Assembly (NCBI GenBank): GCA_051747505.1
Contig: JBNJGE010000044.1
Location: 1 to 18,769 of the forward strand
From: Albimonas sp051747505
Lineage (GTDB): Bacteria > Pseudomonadota > Alphaproteobacteria > Rhodobacterales > Rhodobacteraceae
Reading direction: 5' to 3'
Length of the DNA: 18,769 bases
Shown here: positions 11,354 to 17,533 of the stretch, one piece after another
Position numbering within the stretch: the first letter of the stretch is position 1
Layout of the letters: each line of letters opens with the position of its first letter
Translations under genes and position numbers: made by a program
The notes under the pieces: generated by a model
Told to the model about the DNA's origin: nothing
Databases searched by the model: none
The model's input: only the letters and a program-made list of their open reading frames with translations

Positions 11354-11658
11354 GCATCACGAAGCAGACAGCGATGGATATTGCCTTCGCCTACCGGGAG
11401 ATCGAGGCGGCGGAAGAGCTTCTGTCGAAGATCGAGGAAACCTTGGACCGGCGCGAGGAGCCGGACGTGCGCGACGCCTTCGGACGTCGGCAGGGCGGCC
11501 TTCAGCTTGGTGTCCCGTCAGGGAGCAGCGGCCACCGACTGTTCGATGTTCCGTGGAATTTGGCCCGGCCGATCATTGAGGCGCACATCTCTAGGCAGCG
11601 TTCGCTCATCGCCATGCTGACCGAGAAGGCGCGTGTCGAGATGGACGGGGAGGACTGA
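11350..11658 (+). CDS. Hypothetical phage protein, 102 aa
   Basis: The protein begins MSITKQTAMDIAFAYREIEA and shows a distinctive central stretch, DAFGRRQGGLQLGVPSGSSG, followed by RLFDVPWNLARPIIEAHISR and a C-terminal helix. I associate this pattern with an unnamed family in Rhodobacterales phages, without known function. The start overlaps the previous stop (ATGA). The stop is embedded in GGAGGACTGA, whose GGAGG also serves as ribosome site for the next gene. Confidence 0.75.
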   Translation: MSITKQTAMDIAFAYREIEAAEELLSKIEETLDRREEPDVRDAFGRRQGGLQLGVPSGSSGHRLFDVPWNLARPIIEAHISRQRSLIAMLTEKARVEMDGED

Positions 11659-11661
11659 CCA

Positions 11662-11913
11662 ATGGCCCGAGACATCATCCACGGAGAAATACTCCCCCCC
11701 GTCTCCATGCACCCGGCCGCCGAGATCGGCCGCCGGATCGGACGAGAGCCCGACACCATCGCCGCCTATCTGCGGGACTTCGAGCGCCACGCGGAAGCGA
11801 TGGGCGGGACCTTCTACGCCGTCGGGGCGATGCCCCTGATCGCCGCGCTGGCCGCGGAGTTCGAGGCCGCGGACGCCGAGGCGCTCCAGATCGACATGCG
11901 GGAGGCGGGGTGA
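11662..11913 (+). CDS. Small HTH-like protein, 83 aa
   Basis: The protein begins MARDIIHGEILPPVSMHPAA, then EIGRRIGREPDTIAAYLRDF, which has helix-turn-helix spacing (helix, G-x-E-P-D-T turn, helix). FYAVGAMPLIAALAAEFEAA and an acidic tail follow. It may be a small DNA-binding or adaptor protein; confidence in that is low. The ribosome site is the GGAGG four bases ahead of the previous stop. It overlaps the next gene by one base (TGATG). Confidence 0.65.
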   Translation: MARDIIHGEILPPVSMHPAAEIGRRIGREPDTIAAYLRDFERHAEAMGGTFYAVGAMPLIAALAAEFEAADAEALQIDMREAG

Positions 11914-12233
11914 TGGCTGATTTCCGAATGATATTCCGGGACCTTCCCGGCCCCGCTGATGAGTGCGTCTTCGTGGAGCTGGAAGACGCCGAAGGCAGGA
12001 GCGTTGACGGAGTGGGTGAGTGGTCTCGCCGCCCAGATGGATACGCAGAGTTCCGCCTCTACTTGATATCGGAGCTTTGCGAAGCCGTCGAGGCCGCCTT
12101 GAGTTCTTGCCTTCTTCGAGCAATGTCGGAACGCGAGCCCGTCTATCCCGACTACTACGAAGGTGAGTCCTGCGAGGAGCTTGAGCGGAGGGCTAAAGCC
12201 GCCCTCGCCAAAGCCCGCGGGGAGCCCTCCTGA
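11913..12233 (+). CDS. Small acidic hypothetical protein, 106 aa
   Basis: The protein begins MADFRMIFRDLPGPADECVF, followed by VELEDAEGRSVDGVGEWSRR and a beta-rich first half. The second half is helical and acidic (SELCEAVEAALSSCLLRAMS, then YYEGESCEELERRAKAALAK). It is translationally coupled on both sides (TGATG at 11911-11915 and 12231-12235). It has a strongly negative charge but no known motif. Small acidic phage proteins are sometimes DNA mimics, which is a possibility only. Confidence 0.65.
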   Translation: MADFRMIFRDLPGPADECVFVELEDAEGRSVDGVGEWSRRPDGYAEFRLYLISELCEAVEAALSSCLLRAMSEREPVYPDYYEGESCEELERRAKAALAKARGEPS

Positions 12234-12343
12234 TGCGCCTCGTGATCCCCATAGCCGTAGTCCTGCTGGCCGGGACATGGGCCAGCGCCGGGGCGTGGCT
12301 GCCCGTCACCCAGTGCATGATCGAGACCGGGAGGATGGAGTGA
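12233..12343 (+). CDS. 36-aa mini-protein with hydrophobic N-terminus
   Basis: The peptide starts MRLVIPIAVVLLAGTWASAG and ends WLPVTQCMIETGRME. The first 19 residues look like a signal peptide or membrane anchor. Its last third, GAWLPVTQCMIE, is shared with the 33-residue gene at 12987-13088. The ATG overlaps the previous stop (TGATG) and the stop overlaps the ASCH-like gene's GTG start (GTGA), so it is embedded in the coupling chain. It may be a leader peptide or a small membrane protein. Confidence 0.55.
   Translation: MRLVIPIAVVLLAGTWASAGAWLPVTQCMIETGRME
12287..12324 (+). repeat. 38-bp repeat, copy 1
   Basis: This segment matches 13038-13075 at 37 of 38 positions (C versus A in the middle). 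It encodes the shared peptide AGAWLPVTQCMI in two otherwise different mini-genes that flank the ASCH-like gene. Confidence 0.85.
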
Positions 12344-12990
12344 CCGACAAGCCGATCATATTCAGCGGGCCGATGGTCCGGGCGCTCCTTGAGGGGCGCA
12401 AATCTATGACGCGGCGGGTGCTCAAGCCGCAGCCTGTCGCCCGAGATGTCCGATTTCTGGGCTACCTGCCGCGTCGGCGCATCGGCTTCGCCCTATGCCA
12501 TGATGGCGGGGCAAACGAAACGCTGTATGCAAGATTGCCATGCGCAGAAGGAGATTGCCTGTGGGTGCGCGAGGCGCACGCCTTCGGATGGCCTGTCGTG
12601 CCGGGCGAAACCACGCCGCACGCAGAGGGTCCGGACCACGTTGTCACCTATCGCGCGGACGGTCACACGCCATTCGGCGGGGGCCACTGGCGCTCCCCCA
12701 TCCACATGCCCCGCTGGGCCTCCCGCCTGACGCTGACCGTCACGGATGTGCGCGTGCAGCGGGTGCAGTGGATTAGCGCGGAGGATACGGCCGCTGAGGG
12801 GGCGTCGGCGTCCGACGNNNNNNNNNNATCCACCATCCGCGACGGCTACATGGTCGCGCAGCGCAAAGCCTTCCGTGCCCTCTGGAACAGCCTCCACGGC
12901 GAGGGCGCATGGGACGCGAACCCTTGGGTCAGCGCCCTGACCTTTACCGTCCACCAGCAGAACATCGACGCGATGGGGGAGGCGACATGA
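12340..12990 (+). CDS. ASCH-superfamily-like phage protein, 216 aa (contains N gap)
   Basis: The N-terminus KPIIFSGPMVRALLEGRKSM followed by TRRVLKPQP, the GDCLWVREAH motif, and the late blocks SPIHMPRWASRLTLTVTDVR and FRALWNSLHGEGAWDANPWV identify a widespread phage family related to ASCH domains, which are RNA-binding-type beta barrels. The exact role is unknown. The GTG start at 12340 overlaps the previous stop (GTGA). Ten Ns (12818-12827) fall at about residues 160-163; the frame is intact across them if the gap length is right. It is flanked by two related mini-genes. Confidence 0.82.
   Translation: MTDKPIIFSGPMVRALLEGRKSMTRRVLKPQPVARDVRFLGYLPRRRIGFALCHDGGANETLYARLPCAEGDCLWVREAHAFGWPVVPGETTPHAEGPDHVVTYRADGHTPFGGGHWRSPIHMPRWASRLTLTVTDVRVQRVQWISAEDTAAEGASASDXXXXSTIRDGYMVAQRKAFRALWNSLHGEGAWDANPWVSALTFTVHQQNIDAMGEAT
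12818..12827. other. Assembly gap (10 N)
   Basis: Ten unknown bases lie inside the ASCH-like gene. A run of exactly ten Ns is usually a placeholder of unknown length, so the frame on either side and the local gene length are provisional. Confidence 0.98.
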
Positions 12991-13088
12991 CCCGCCTTCT
13001 CCAGCTCTACGCCTACGCCCGCCGCCACAGGGACTGGGCCGGGGCGTGGCTGCCCGTAACCCAGTGCATGATCGAAAGGATGCCGTGA
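12987..13088 (+). CDS. 33-aa mini-protein, paralogue of the 36-aa gene
   Basis: The peptide starts MTRLLQLYAYARRHRDWAGA and ends WLPVTQCMIERMP. The C-terminal GAWLPVTQCMIE matches the 36-residue gene upstream of the ASCH-like gene, but the N-terminus is different and basic instead of hydrophobic. It is coupled on both sides: ATGA with the ASCH-like stop, and TGATG with the next start at 13088. Confidence 0.5.
   Translation: MTRLLQLYAYARRHRDWAGAWLPVTQCMIERMP
13038..13075 (+). repeat. 38-bp repeat, copy 2
   Basis: Partner of 12287-12324 with one mismatch, in the same reading frame. The copies are 751 bp apart and bracket the ASCH-like gene, as if that gene had been inserted into, or duplicated together with, an ancestral mini-gene. 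Confidence 0.85.
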
Positions 13089-13417
13089 TGTTTGAAGCCG
13101 GGAAGGAATACCGCACGCGAGACGGCCGCAGGGCGCGGGTTTATGCGACGGATGGGGGCGGCCCCTGCCCAATACACGGTGCCATCAACAAGAATGACAG
13201 GTGGTTCGCGTATTGCTGGAGGAAAGACGGAACTGATGCGGAACAGCAGAGCCTGCCCGCCATAGTCACTCCGAACGACGACCTCATGCCCCCGAAGCGC
13301 GAGGCGTGGGTCCGCTGGGAAAACGGCATAATCACGGGGTTCACCGAAAGCGCAGAGGATATCGGCCCCAATGCCCGAGGCCCTTGGCTCCGCATGATCG
13401 AGGCGGACGACCAATGA
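13088..13417 (+). CDS. Hypothetical phage protein, 109 aa
   Basis: The protein begins MFEAGKEYRTRDGRRARVYA, followed by TDGGGPCPIHGAINKNDRWF and AYCWRKDG. This GKxYxTRDGRxAxVY...PIHG...W pattern is common in short unnamed phage proteins and reads as a small beta domain. The second half (EAWVRWENGIITGFTESAED) looks like another short strand set. The start is fixed by TGATG with the preceding mini-gene; the stop overlaps the next gene (ATGA). No function is known. Confidence 0.75.
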   Translation: MFEAGKEYRTRDGRRARVYATDGGGPCPIHGAINKNDRWFAYCWRKDGTDAEQQSLPAIVTPNDDLMPPKREAWVRWENGIITGFTESAEDIGPNARGPWLRMIEADDQ

Positions 13418-13578
13418 CCCGCCTTCTCCTTTCCCACACCGCAGCGGCCTTCGGCGGGGCCGGCATGATGATCTGCCTTGTCGCCTTTGCTCTTGGCAAG
13501 GGCTGGATCGCCGCCGGGGCCTTCATGGCCGCCTCCATCCTGTGGGGGCTGGCCCTTAGCTGGGCGACGGAGGACTGA
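13414..13578 (+). CDS. Two-pass small membrane protein, 54 aa
   Basis: The protein begins MTRLLLSHTAAAFGGAGMMI and contains two hydrophobic segments (FGGAGMMICLVAFALG and IAAGAFMAASILWGLALSW) separated by a short KGW turn. It ends WATED, with the stop inside the GGAGGACTGA junction. Small two-pass membrane proteins in accessory phage operons can be superinfection-exclusion or lysis accessories, but nothing here fixes the role. The start overlaps the previous stop (ATGA). Confidence 0.7.
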   Translation: MTRLLLSHTAAAFGGAGMMICLVAFALGKGWIAAGAFMAASILWGLALSWATED

Positions 13579-13581
13579 TCC

Positions 13582-13872
13582 ATGCCTTGGAACACCGACA
13601 CCGCCGACTTTGCCGCCGCCGTGGCCGAGTTCGAGCGCCGCCTTCCAGGCTTCTGGTGGAGCGTCGGGCAATGCAGCGTCGGGGCTCATGCGTCCTGCGC
13701 CGTGGATTGGGCCGGGGATCAGGGGGGGCTGCTGGAGGGGATCGAGCACGGCCACCCGTTCGACACCGGGTTTCATTGCGACACCCGCGGCGGGTCTCCG
13801 GCTGAGGCGCTGCGCGACGTGATGCGGCAGGCGCTTGAGTTCATGGGGGGAGGACTGACCCATGCCCTTTGA
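13582..13872 (+). CDS. Hypothetical protein, 96 aa, possible 3' frameshift
   Basis: The protein begins MPWNTDTADFAAAVAEFERR and contains LPGFWWSVGQCSVGAHASCA, then AEALRDVMRQALEFMGGG. It looks like a small alpha-beta domain of a type common in phage accessory regions. The last residues (GGGLTHAL) arise because a G6 run at 13845-13850 carries the frame past GGAGGACTGA; with five Gs it would end in GED and stop, as in three neighbouring junctions. As given, it overlaps the next gene by 11 bases. The ribosome site is GGAGG before 13582. Confidence 0.7.
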   Translation: MPWNTDTADFAAAVAEFERRLPGFWWSVGQCSVGAHASCAVDWAGDQGGLLEGIEHGHPFDTGFHCDTRGGSPAEALRDVMRQALEFMGGGLTHAL

Positions 13873-14017
13873 CCCTGAAACCTGCGCCCGTCGCGACTCC
13901 GAGGACTACGAGCGCCACTGGCACGACGACAGCCGCATGATCCCCGGCTGGTGGATCGCCCCCGCTGCGGCGTTCGGGCTGGCGGTGATCGCGGCCTGTG
14001 TCTGGGCGATTTTCTGA
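13862..14017 (+). CDS. Single-pass small membrane protein, 51 aa
   Basis: The protein begins MPFDPETCARRDSEDYERHW, a charged N-terminus. One C-terminal hydrophobic segment (WWIAPAAAFGLAVIAACVWA) follows and ends within two residues of the stop, as in tail-anchored proteins. A GGAGG ribosome site lies in the upstream GGAGGACTGACCC. The next gene's ribosome site (GAGGAG) overlaps its stop. The function is unknown. Confidence 0.65.
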   Translation: MPFDPETCARRDSEDYERHWHDDSRMIPGWWIAPAAAFGLAVIAACVWAIF

Positions 14018-14027
14018 GGAGATGACG

Positions 14028-14639
14028 ATGGACCTGAGAGAGAAGATCGCGCGGGCGATTTACGACAAGCCGACCCGCTTTGATGGGGACCCCATCGGGA
14101 CGCACCTTCACCACTCTATGATGATTGAGTGGAGCACGGAAGGGGTCGAAGACGAACGTCGCGTAGTCATGCAGGTTTGCGAGGATGCTGCCGACGCCGC
14201 CCTCTCCGCGCTGGACGGAGGGGAGGTGGAGGGGTTGTGCGAGCGGTTGGACCTCTGGAATTCAGAGATCATGGCAAGCGTCGCATTGGTGCGCTGGGAC
14301 GGGACTTCCCGTGATTGGGGCGAGCTGCCTCTAAATCTCGACGCACCCGGAGACGCCGCCACCACCCTCCGCGCCCTCACCGCCGAGCGCGACGAGCTGC
14401 GGGAGCGGGCTGAGAAGGCGGAGGCGGCAACGGTAGAGACTTTTACACCTATCGCTACCGACGCGTGGATGCGGCTCAACAAGCGCGCCGAAGCCGCCGA
14501 GGCCCGAGAGGCCAAGCTGCGGGAGGCCGGCGGCAAATTGAGGATTGCCGTGGCGGGGTTCATCAGCCCAGAGCACGCCGCACGAGAATGGGACAGCGCT
14601 ATCCCAGCACTCGACCAGGGGGAGGCGGGCCATGAGTGA
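14028..14639 (+). CDS. Modular coiled-coil protein A, 203 aa
   Basis: The N-terminal 70 residues (MDLREKIARAIYDKPTRFDG and VCEDAADAALSALDGG) resemble small phage proteins built around a helical domain. Two coiled-coil modules follow: AATTLRALTAERDELRERAE (about residues 110-129) and KRAEAAEAREAKLREAGGKL. The C-terminus is DQGEAGHE. The two coiled-coil stretches share 51-bp and 30-bp identical DNA with the next gene. I chose ATG 14028 because GAGGAG is six bases upstream; ATG 14022 would touch it. The function is unknown. Confidence 0.7.
   Translation: MDLREKIARAIYDKPTRFDGDPIGTHLHHSMMIEWSTEGVEDERRVVMQVCEDAADAALSALDGGEVEGLCERLDLWNSEIMASVALVRWDGTSRDWGELPLNLDAPGDAATTLRALTAERDELRERAEKAEAATVETFTPIATDAWMRLNKRAEAAEAREAKLREAGGKLRIAVAGFISPEHAAREWDSAIPALDQGEAGHE
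14355..14405 (+). repeat. 51-bp module repeat, copy 1
   Basis: Identical to 14764-14814 in the next gene, in the same reading frame, encoding AATTLRALTAERDELRE. A third copy in the gene at 15351 (from 15483) lacks 21 internal bases. Nearby, 14496-14525 and 14890-14919 share another identical 30 bp. Confidence 0.88.
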
Positions 14640-14786
14640 GATGGAGAGGCTGGCGGAGAGATTGCGAGAATATGCAAACCTCCTCAATGACGAAGCCGGA
14701 GACATGGCCCCGCGCAACCCGCTCAAGAGCAAGCTGCGCGCGGAAGAACGCGACCTGCGAGATGCCGCCACCACCCTCCGCGCCCT
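14617..14786 (+). repeat. 170-bp direct repeat, copy 1
   Basis: Matches 15336-15505 at 166 of 170 positions. It covers the purine-rich ribosome site, the start codon and the first ~50 codons of the gene at 14632. The very low divergence indicates a recent duplication or gene conversion. Confidence 0.93.
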
Positions 14787-15096
14787 CACCGCCGAGCGCG
14801 ACGAGCTGCGGGAGAGGGCGGAGAGGGCGGAGGGATTGGCGTCTAGGCGAGCTGGAAATTACGAGATTTTGCAGCGCAAATTCGCCAAAGCCGAGGCCCG
14901 AGAGGCCAAGCTGCGGGAGGAGCGGGATAAAGCCATCAACGCGCTGCGCCCCTTCGCGCTCTGCGTCTTCTACGACAACGGCGATGTGACCGTCAGCGAC
15001 ATGATGGCCCCGTTCCAAGCGTTCTCGGACGCCTTCTTTATCGTCCGGCGGGCTGACCGCGCCGCACTCGACCAGGGGGAGGCGGACAATGGCTGA
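14632..15096 (+). CDS. Modular coiled-coil protein B, 154 aa
   Basis: The protein begins MSEMERLAERLREYANLLND, followed by RNPLKSKLRAEERDLRDAAT and the shared coiled-coil modules (TTLRALTAERDELRERAERA, then AEAREAKLREERDKAINALR). The C-terminal 50 residues are different (FALCVFYDNGDVTVSDMMAP, FFIVRRADRAALDQGEA). The first ~50 residues are nearly identical to protein D at 15351, and the coiled coil to protein A at 14028. It overlaps its neighbours by eight bases on both sides. It is likely an oligomerising or adaptor protein; the function is unknown. Confidence 0.72.
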   Translation: MSEMERLAERLREYANLLNDEAGDMAPRNPLKSKLRAEERDLRDAATTLRALTAERDELRERAERAEGLASRRAGNYEILQRKFAKAEAREAKLREERDKAINALRPFALCVFYDNGDVTVSDMMAPFQAFSDAFFIVRRADRAALDQGEADNG

Positions 15097-15358
15097 TCGC
15101 CTGTTGGATCAACTCGCCGAAGCTGAAGCCGAGGCCGAACGCCTGCGCCGCGAAATCGCCGCCGGCCCCTGCCGAAAATACGGCCATGACTGGCAATCTT
15201 ACGGAGGCAAGAACGCCGCTTGCGATCACGAATGCACCTGCTCGGTGCCTGTCAAGTTCTGCGTGAAGTGCGGCGATTGCGATTACGGCGACAACCCGGA
15301 AGCAGACCAGACGCGCGAGGACTGCGCCGAGCGGAAGGGGGAGGCGGGCCATGAGTGA
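15089..15358 (+). CDS. Cys-rich putative zinc-binding protein C, 89 aa
   Basis: A short N-terminal helix (MADRLLDQLAEAEAEAERLR) precedes a Cys/His cluster: CRKYGHDWQSYGG, then CDHECTC, then FCVKCGDCDYGDN. The spacing suggests at least one zinc ribbon resembling the 'C-x-H-x-W' zinc domains of phage early proteins. The tail KGEAGHE matches the tail of protein A. It is inserted between the two near-identical gene starts at 14632 and 15351, so it lies inside the duplicated block. The start shares ATGGCTGA with the previous stop. Confidence 0.72.
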   Translation: MADRLLDQLAEAEAEAERLRREIAAGPCRKYGHDWQSYGGKNAACDHECTCSVPVKFCVKCGDCDYGDNPEADQTREDCAERKGEAGHE

Positions 15359-15505
15359 GATGGAGAGGCTGGCGGAGAGATTGCGAGAATATGCAAACCT
15401 CCTCAATGACAAAGACGGAGACATGGCCCCGCGCAACCCGCTCAAGAGCAAGCTGCGCGCGGAAGAACGCGACCTACGAGACGCCGCCACCACCCTCCGC
15501 GCCCT
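15336..15505 (+). repeat. 170-bp direct repeat, copy 2
   Basis: Partner of 14617-14786 at an offset of 719 bp with four mismatches. After the match, the coiled-coil coding sequence continues but lacks 21 bases (7 codons) that are present in the first copy. Confidence 0.93.
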
Positions 15506-15701
15506 GCGGGAGCGGGTGGAGAAGGCGGAGGCGGATGCTGAGCGAAACGCGGCCATTGCGACAGCTGCGATATCCAAGGCTCGAAATTTACGGGCTTGGC
15601 TGGAGAATGCCGAAGAGGAGCTGCGCGCCCGCGGGGCTATCGGCGCGGCCGACATGATCCGAAGCGCCGCCCTCGGCCCGGGGGCTGCGGGCAATGGCTG
15701 A
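15351..15701 (+). CDS. Modular coiled-coil protein D, 116 aa
   Basis: The N-terminal half (MSEMERLAERLREYANLLND, DMAPRNPLKSKLRAEERDLR) is almost identical to protein B at 14632. The coiled coil is shorter (TTLRALRERVEKAEADAERN), and the C-terminus is unrelated (AWLENAEEELRARGAIGAAD, ending GPGAAGNG). The start and ribosome site are inside the 170-bp repeat. It overlaps protein C and the next gene by eight bases each. It is either a paralogue in the process of diverging or the remnant of a tandem duplication. Confidence 0.7.
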   Translation: MSEMERLAERLREYANLLNDKDGDMAPRNPLKSKLRAEERDLRDAATTLRALRERVEKAEADAERNAAIATAAISKARNLRAWLENAEEELRARGAIGAADMIRSAALGPGAAGNG

Positions 15702-15888
15702 GCATGAGGAGCTTCTGAAATTGGCCGAAGACTTGGACACTACATCTCGCGAGACGATGGAGATGGTCAAGTCCCTCCGGGATAAACGCCAGCGGGCCGA
15801 ATATGCTGGACTGCTGGCGCAGTTTGCTATGACGCACCGCGGCCTCGCCGCCATCCTCCGCGCCGCCGCGGCTGAAAGGAGGGAGTGA
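15694..15888 (+). CDS. Small helical protein, 64 aa
   Basis: The protein begins MAEHEELLKLAEDLDTTSRE, followed by TMEMVKSLRDKRQRAEYAGL, LAQFAMTHRGLAAILRAAAA and ERRE. It is entirely alpha-helical and probably a two-helix hairpin. The start shares ATGGCTGA with the previous stop and the stop overlaps the next ATG (TGATG). The AAAGGAGG near its 3' end serves the next gene. No family is recognised. Confidence 0.65.
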   Translation: MAEHEELLKLAEDLDTTSRETMEMVKSLRDKRQRAEYAGLLAQFAMTHRGLAAILRAAAAERRE

Positions 15889-16100
15889 TGCCTGAACCCC
15901 GCCTTCTCCCAATTGCCAGAGCGCGCGACGCGTCCAAGCGCCTCGGGCTCAAGTCGATGATCGTCCTTCAGGAGCTTCCCGACGGGCGATGGGGCTACAC
16001 ATCATACGGCCGGACGCGCGCCGAGTGCGACCGGGCGCGGAAGGTCGCGGACAACATACTGGCGAGGCTCGAATGCGCGGAGCTTGGGATTGATGGCTGA
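15888..16100 (+). CDS. Small hypothetical protein, 70 aa
   Basis: The protein begins MPEPRLLPIARARDASKRLG, with a short beta-like stretch (MIVLQELPDGRWGYTSYGRT) and a C-terminal helix (ECDRARKVADNILARLECAE). ATG 15888 is preceded by AAAGGAGG at good spacing and overlaps the previous stop; an in-frame GTG one codon earlier is less likely. It has no diagnostic motif. It lies between helical small genes and the pre-integrase genes. Confidence 0.65.
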   Translation: MPEPRLLPIARARDASKRLGLKSMIVLQELPDGRWGYTSYGRTRAECDRARKVADNILARLECAELGIDG

Positions 16101-16332
16101 GCACGGCGGACTGCCTGAGGGAACCGCCGTCATTGAGATCGACGGCCTCGGAGACGGCAGCACGATCCGCGTTTCGCACGACGGCGACTTTCTCTTTGCC
16201 CGCCAGACGTTCAACCACGGAGACGGGCAAGGCGACCTGCCCACGGATGAGCTTTGGCTGAGCCGCGCGGAGGCGCGCTCCCTCGCGGCCGTCCTGATCC
16301 AGATGGCCGACATGCTGGACCGGAGGGACTGA
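16093..16332 (+). CDS. Small hypothetical protein, 79 aa
   Basis: The protein begins MAEHGGLPEGTAVIEIDGLG and has a beta-rich first part (STIRVSHDGDFLFARQTFNH) followed by LWLSRAEARSLAAVLIQMAD and a short charged end. The start at 16093 shares ATGGCTGA with the previous stop. The C-terminal LSRAEARSLAAVL helix resembles the end of some small phage regulators, but I would not assign a function. Confidence 0.65.
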   Translation: MAEHGGLPEGTAVIEIDGLGDGSTIRVSHDGDFLFARQTFNHGDGQGDLPTDELWLSRAEARSLAAVLIQMADMLDRRD

Positions 16333-16334
16333 CC

Positions 16335-16523
16335 ATGCCCGCGCGCCCTAGCCCCGCAGTTCCGACGCCCAAGGCCATCCGCGACGCCTTCAAGGCGGTG
16401 CGCGAGCTGTGCCCCGGCGCGCGGATCGCAAGGGTGGGGCCGCAGGGCGTCGAGTTCGTCTATCCTGACGCCGATTCACCGGCGCAGGAGACGGACCCAT
16501 GGCAGGGCGAAAAGTTCGGATGA
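16335..16523 (+). CDS. Small pre-integrase protein, 62 aa (possible directionality factor)
   Basis: The protein begins MPARPSPAVPTPKAIRDAFK, continues AVRELCPGARIARVGPQGVE, and ends DSPAQETDPWQGEKFG. Proteins with this layout (short helix, a GxRIxRVGPxGVEF strand pair, then an acidic tail with DPW) are common directly before integrase genes in alphaproteobacterial prophages. Its position and 25-base overlap with int are those of excisionases, but it lacks the winged-helix signature of Xis. The recombination directionality role is inferred from position only. Confidence 0.65.
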   Translation: MPARPSPAVPTPKAIRDAFKAVRELCPGARIARVGPQGVEFVYPDADSPAQETDPWQGEKFG

Positions 16524-17533
16524 AGGGCCTGCACTCCTTCAAGCGCAACGGCCGCTGGTATCACTACCTGCGGAGCAGGGGAAAGCGCATCCCGCTCGTC
16601 CACGGCGTCGAGCCCGACGACCCGAGACTGATGCAGGCATGGTCCGCGAAGGCTGTGGGAAAGCGCCCTCCGCGGGCCGGGACGGTCGCTCAGGGCTTCC
16701 AAGCCTACATGGAAAGCCGCGCCTTTGCCGACCTCGCCGCCGCCACCCGGAGCAACAGGGGCTCCATCCTGCGCCGGCTCATCAAGGAGCAGGGCGACCG
16801 GAAGCTGAGCAGTATCGAGCCGCGCCACATCACGGCCGCGCTCTCCCGCCTCGCCCCGTCCAGCGCCCGGACGAACAGGGCGCACCTGAGCGCAGCCTTC
16901 CGGTATCTGGTCACGCTGGGAATGATGGAGGCGGACCCCGCGGCGGCGGCGGAAGTCGCGAAGGCCCGCCCGAGCCCCGGACACCCGGCATGGACGGCCA
17001 AGGATATCGAGCGATTCCAGGGCCGCTGGCCGCGCGGCACGACGCAGCGGCTTGCCTTCGACCTCGCGCTCTTGACCGGGCAGAGGCGCGGGGACTTGTG
17101 CCGCATGGGGCGGCAGATGGTCCGGGGCGGGGTCCTGTCTCTCGTCCAAGAGAAGACTGGGGCCGAGGCGCACGTTCCCGTGGGGCACGAGTTGCGCGCC
17201 GCCGTTGAGCCGTTCCGCGACCGCATGGTGTGGGTTCTAAACAGATACGGTGAACCCTTCGACGCGCCGGGGCTGGGGCGCTGGTTCCGCAAACAGGCGG
17301 ACGCCGCCGGGGTGGGAAAGAGCATCCACGGTCTGCGCAAGACCTTCTGCGCGCTCAAGGCGGAGGAGGGCTATTCCACGCTCGAAATTCAGGCGATGAG
17401 CGGTCACCGGACCCTGAAGGAGATCGCCCACTACACCGAGGGCGCGGATCGTCGGCGCATGGTCGAGGCGATGGCCGAGAGTGAGAAAGTGGCAAACGCC
17501 GACTGCGACTTGGCAACCCGAGGTGGCAAGTAG
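16499..17533 (+). CDS. int: Tyrosine site-specific recombinase (phage integrase), 344 aa
   Basis: The full catalytic set is visible: R196 in TGQRRGDLCRM, K219 in QEKTGAEAHVPV, H277-x-x-R280 in SIHGLRKTFCALK, H303 in MSGHRTLKEIAHYT, and nucleophile Y312. The N-terminal ~60 residues (SFKRNGRWYHYLRSRGKRIP) form an arm-binding-like domain; residues 60-145 are the core-binding domain. Length is normal for the family. It catalyses integration and excision at att sites. It is the last gene before the AT-rich gap at 17534, a common position for attP. The ATG lies within the end of the preceding gene. Confidence 0.95.
   Translation: MAGRKVRMKGLHSFKRNGRWYHYLRSRGKRIPLVHGVEPDDPRLMQAWSAKAVGKRPPRAGTVAQGFQAYMESRAFADLAAATRSNRGSILRRLIKEQGDRKLSSIEPRHITAALSRLAPSSARTNRAHLSAAFRYLVTLGMMEADPAAAAEVAKARPSPGHPAWTAKDIERFQGRWPRGTTQRLAFDLALLTGQRRGDLCRMGRQMVRGGVLSLVQEKTGAEAHVPVGHELRAAVEPFRDRMVWVLNRYGEPFDAPGLGRWFRKQADAAGVGKSIHGLRKTFCALKAEEGYSTLEIQAMSGHRTLKEIAHYTEGADRRRMVEAMAESEKVANADCDLATRGGK

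Noticed and set aside
13141..13863. Minus-strand open frame of 240 codons in the rightward operon
   Set aside because: Antisense to three coupled genes including a clear two-pass membrane protein; no ribosome site or domain.
16460..17188. Minus-strand open frames opposite the integrase
   Set aside because: The plus-strand integrase is complete with all catalytic residues, so the opposite frames are shadows.
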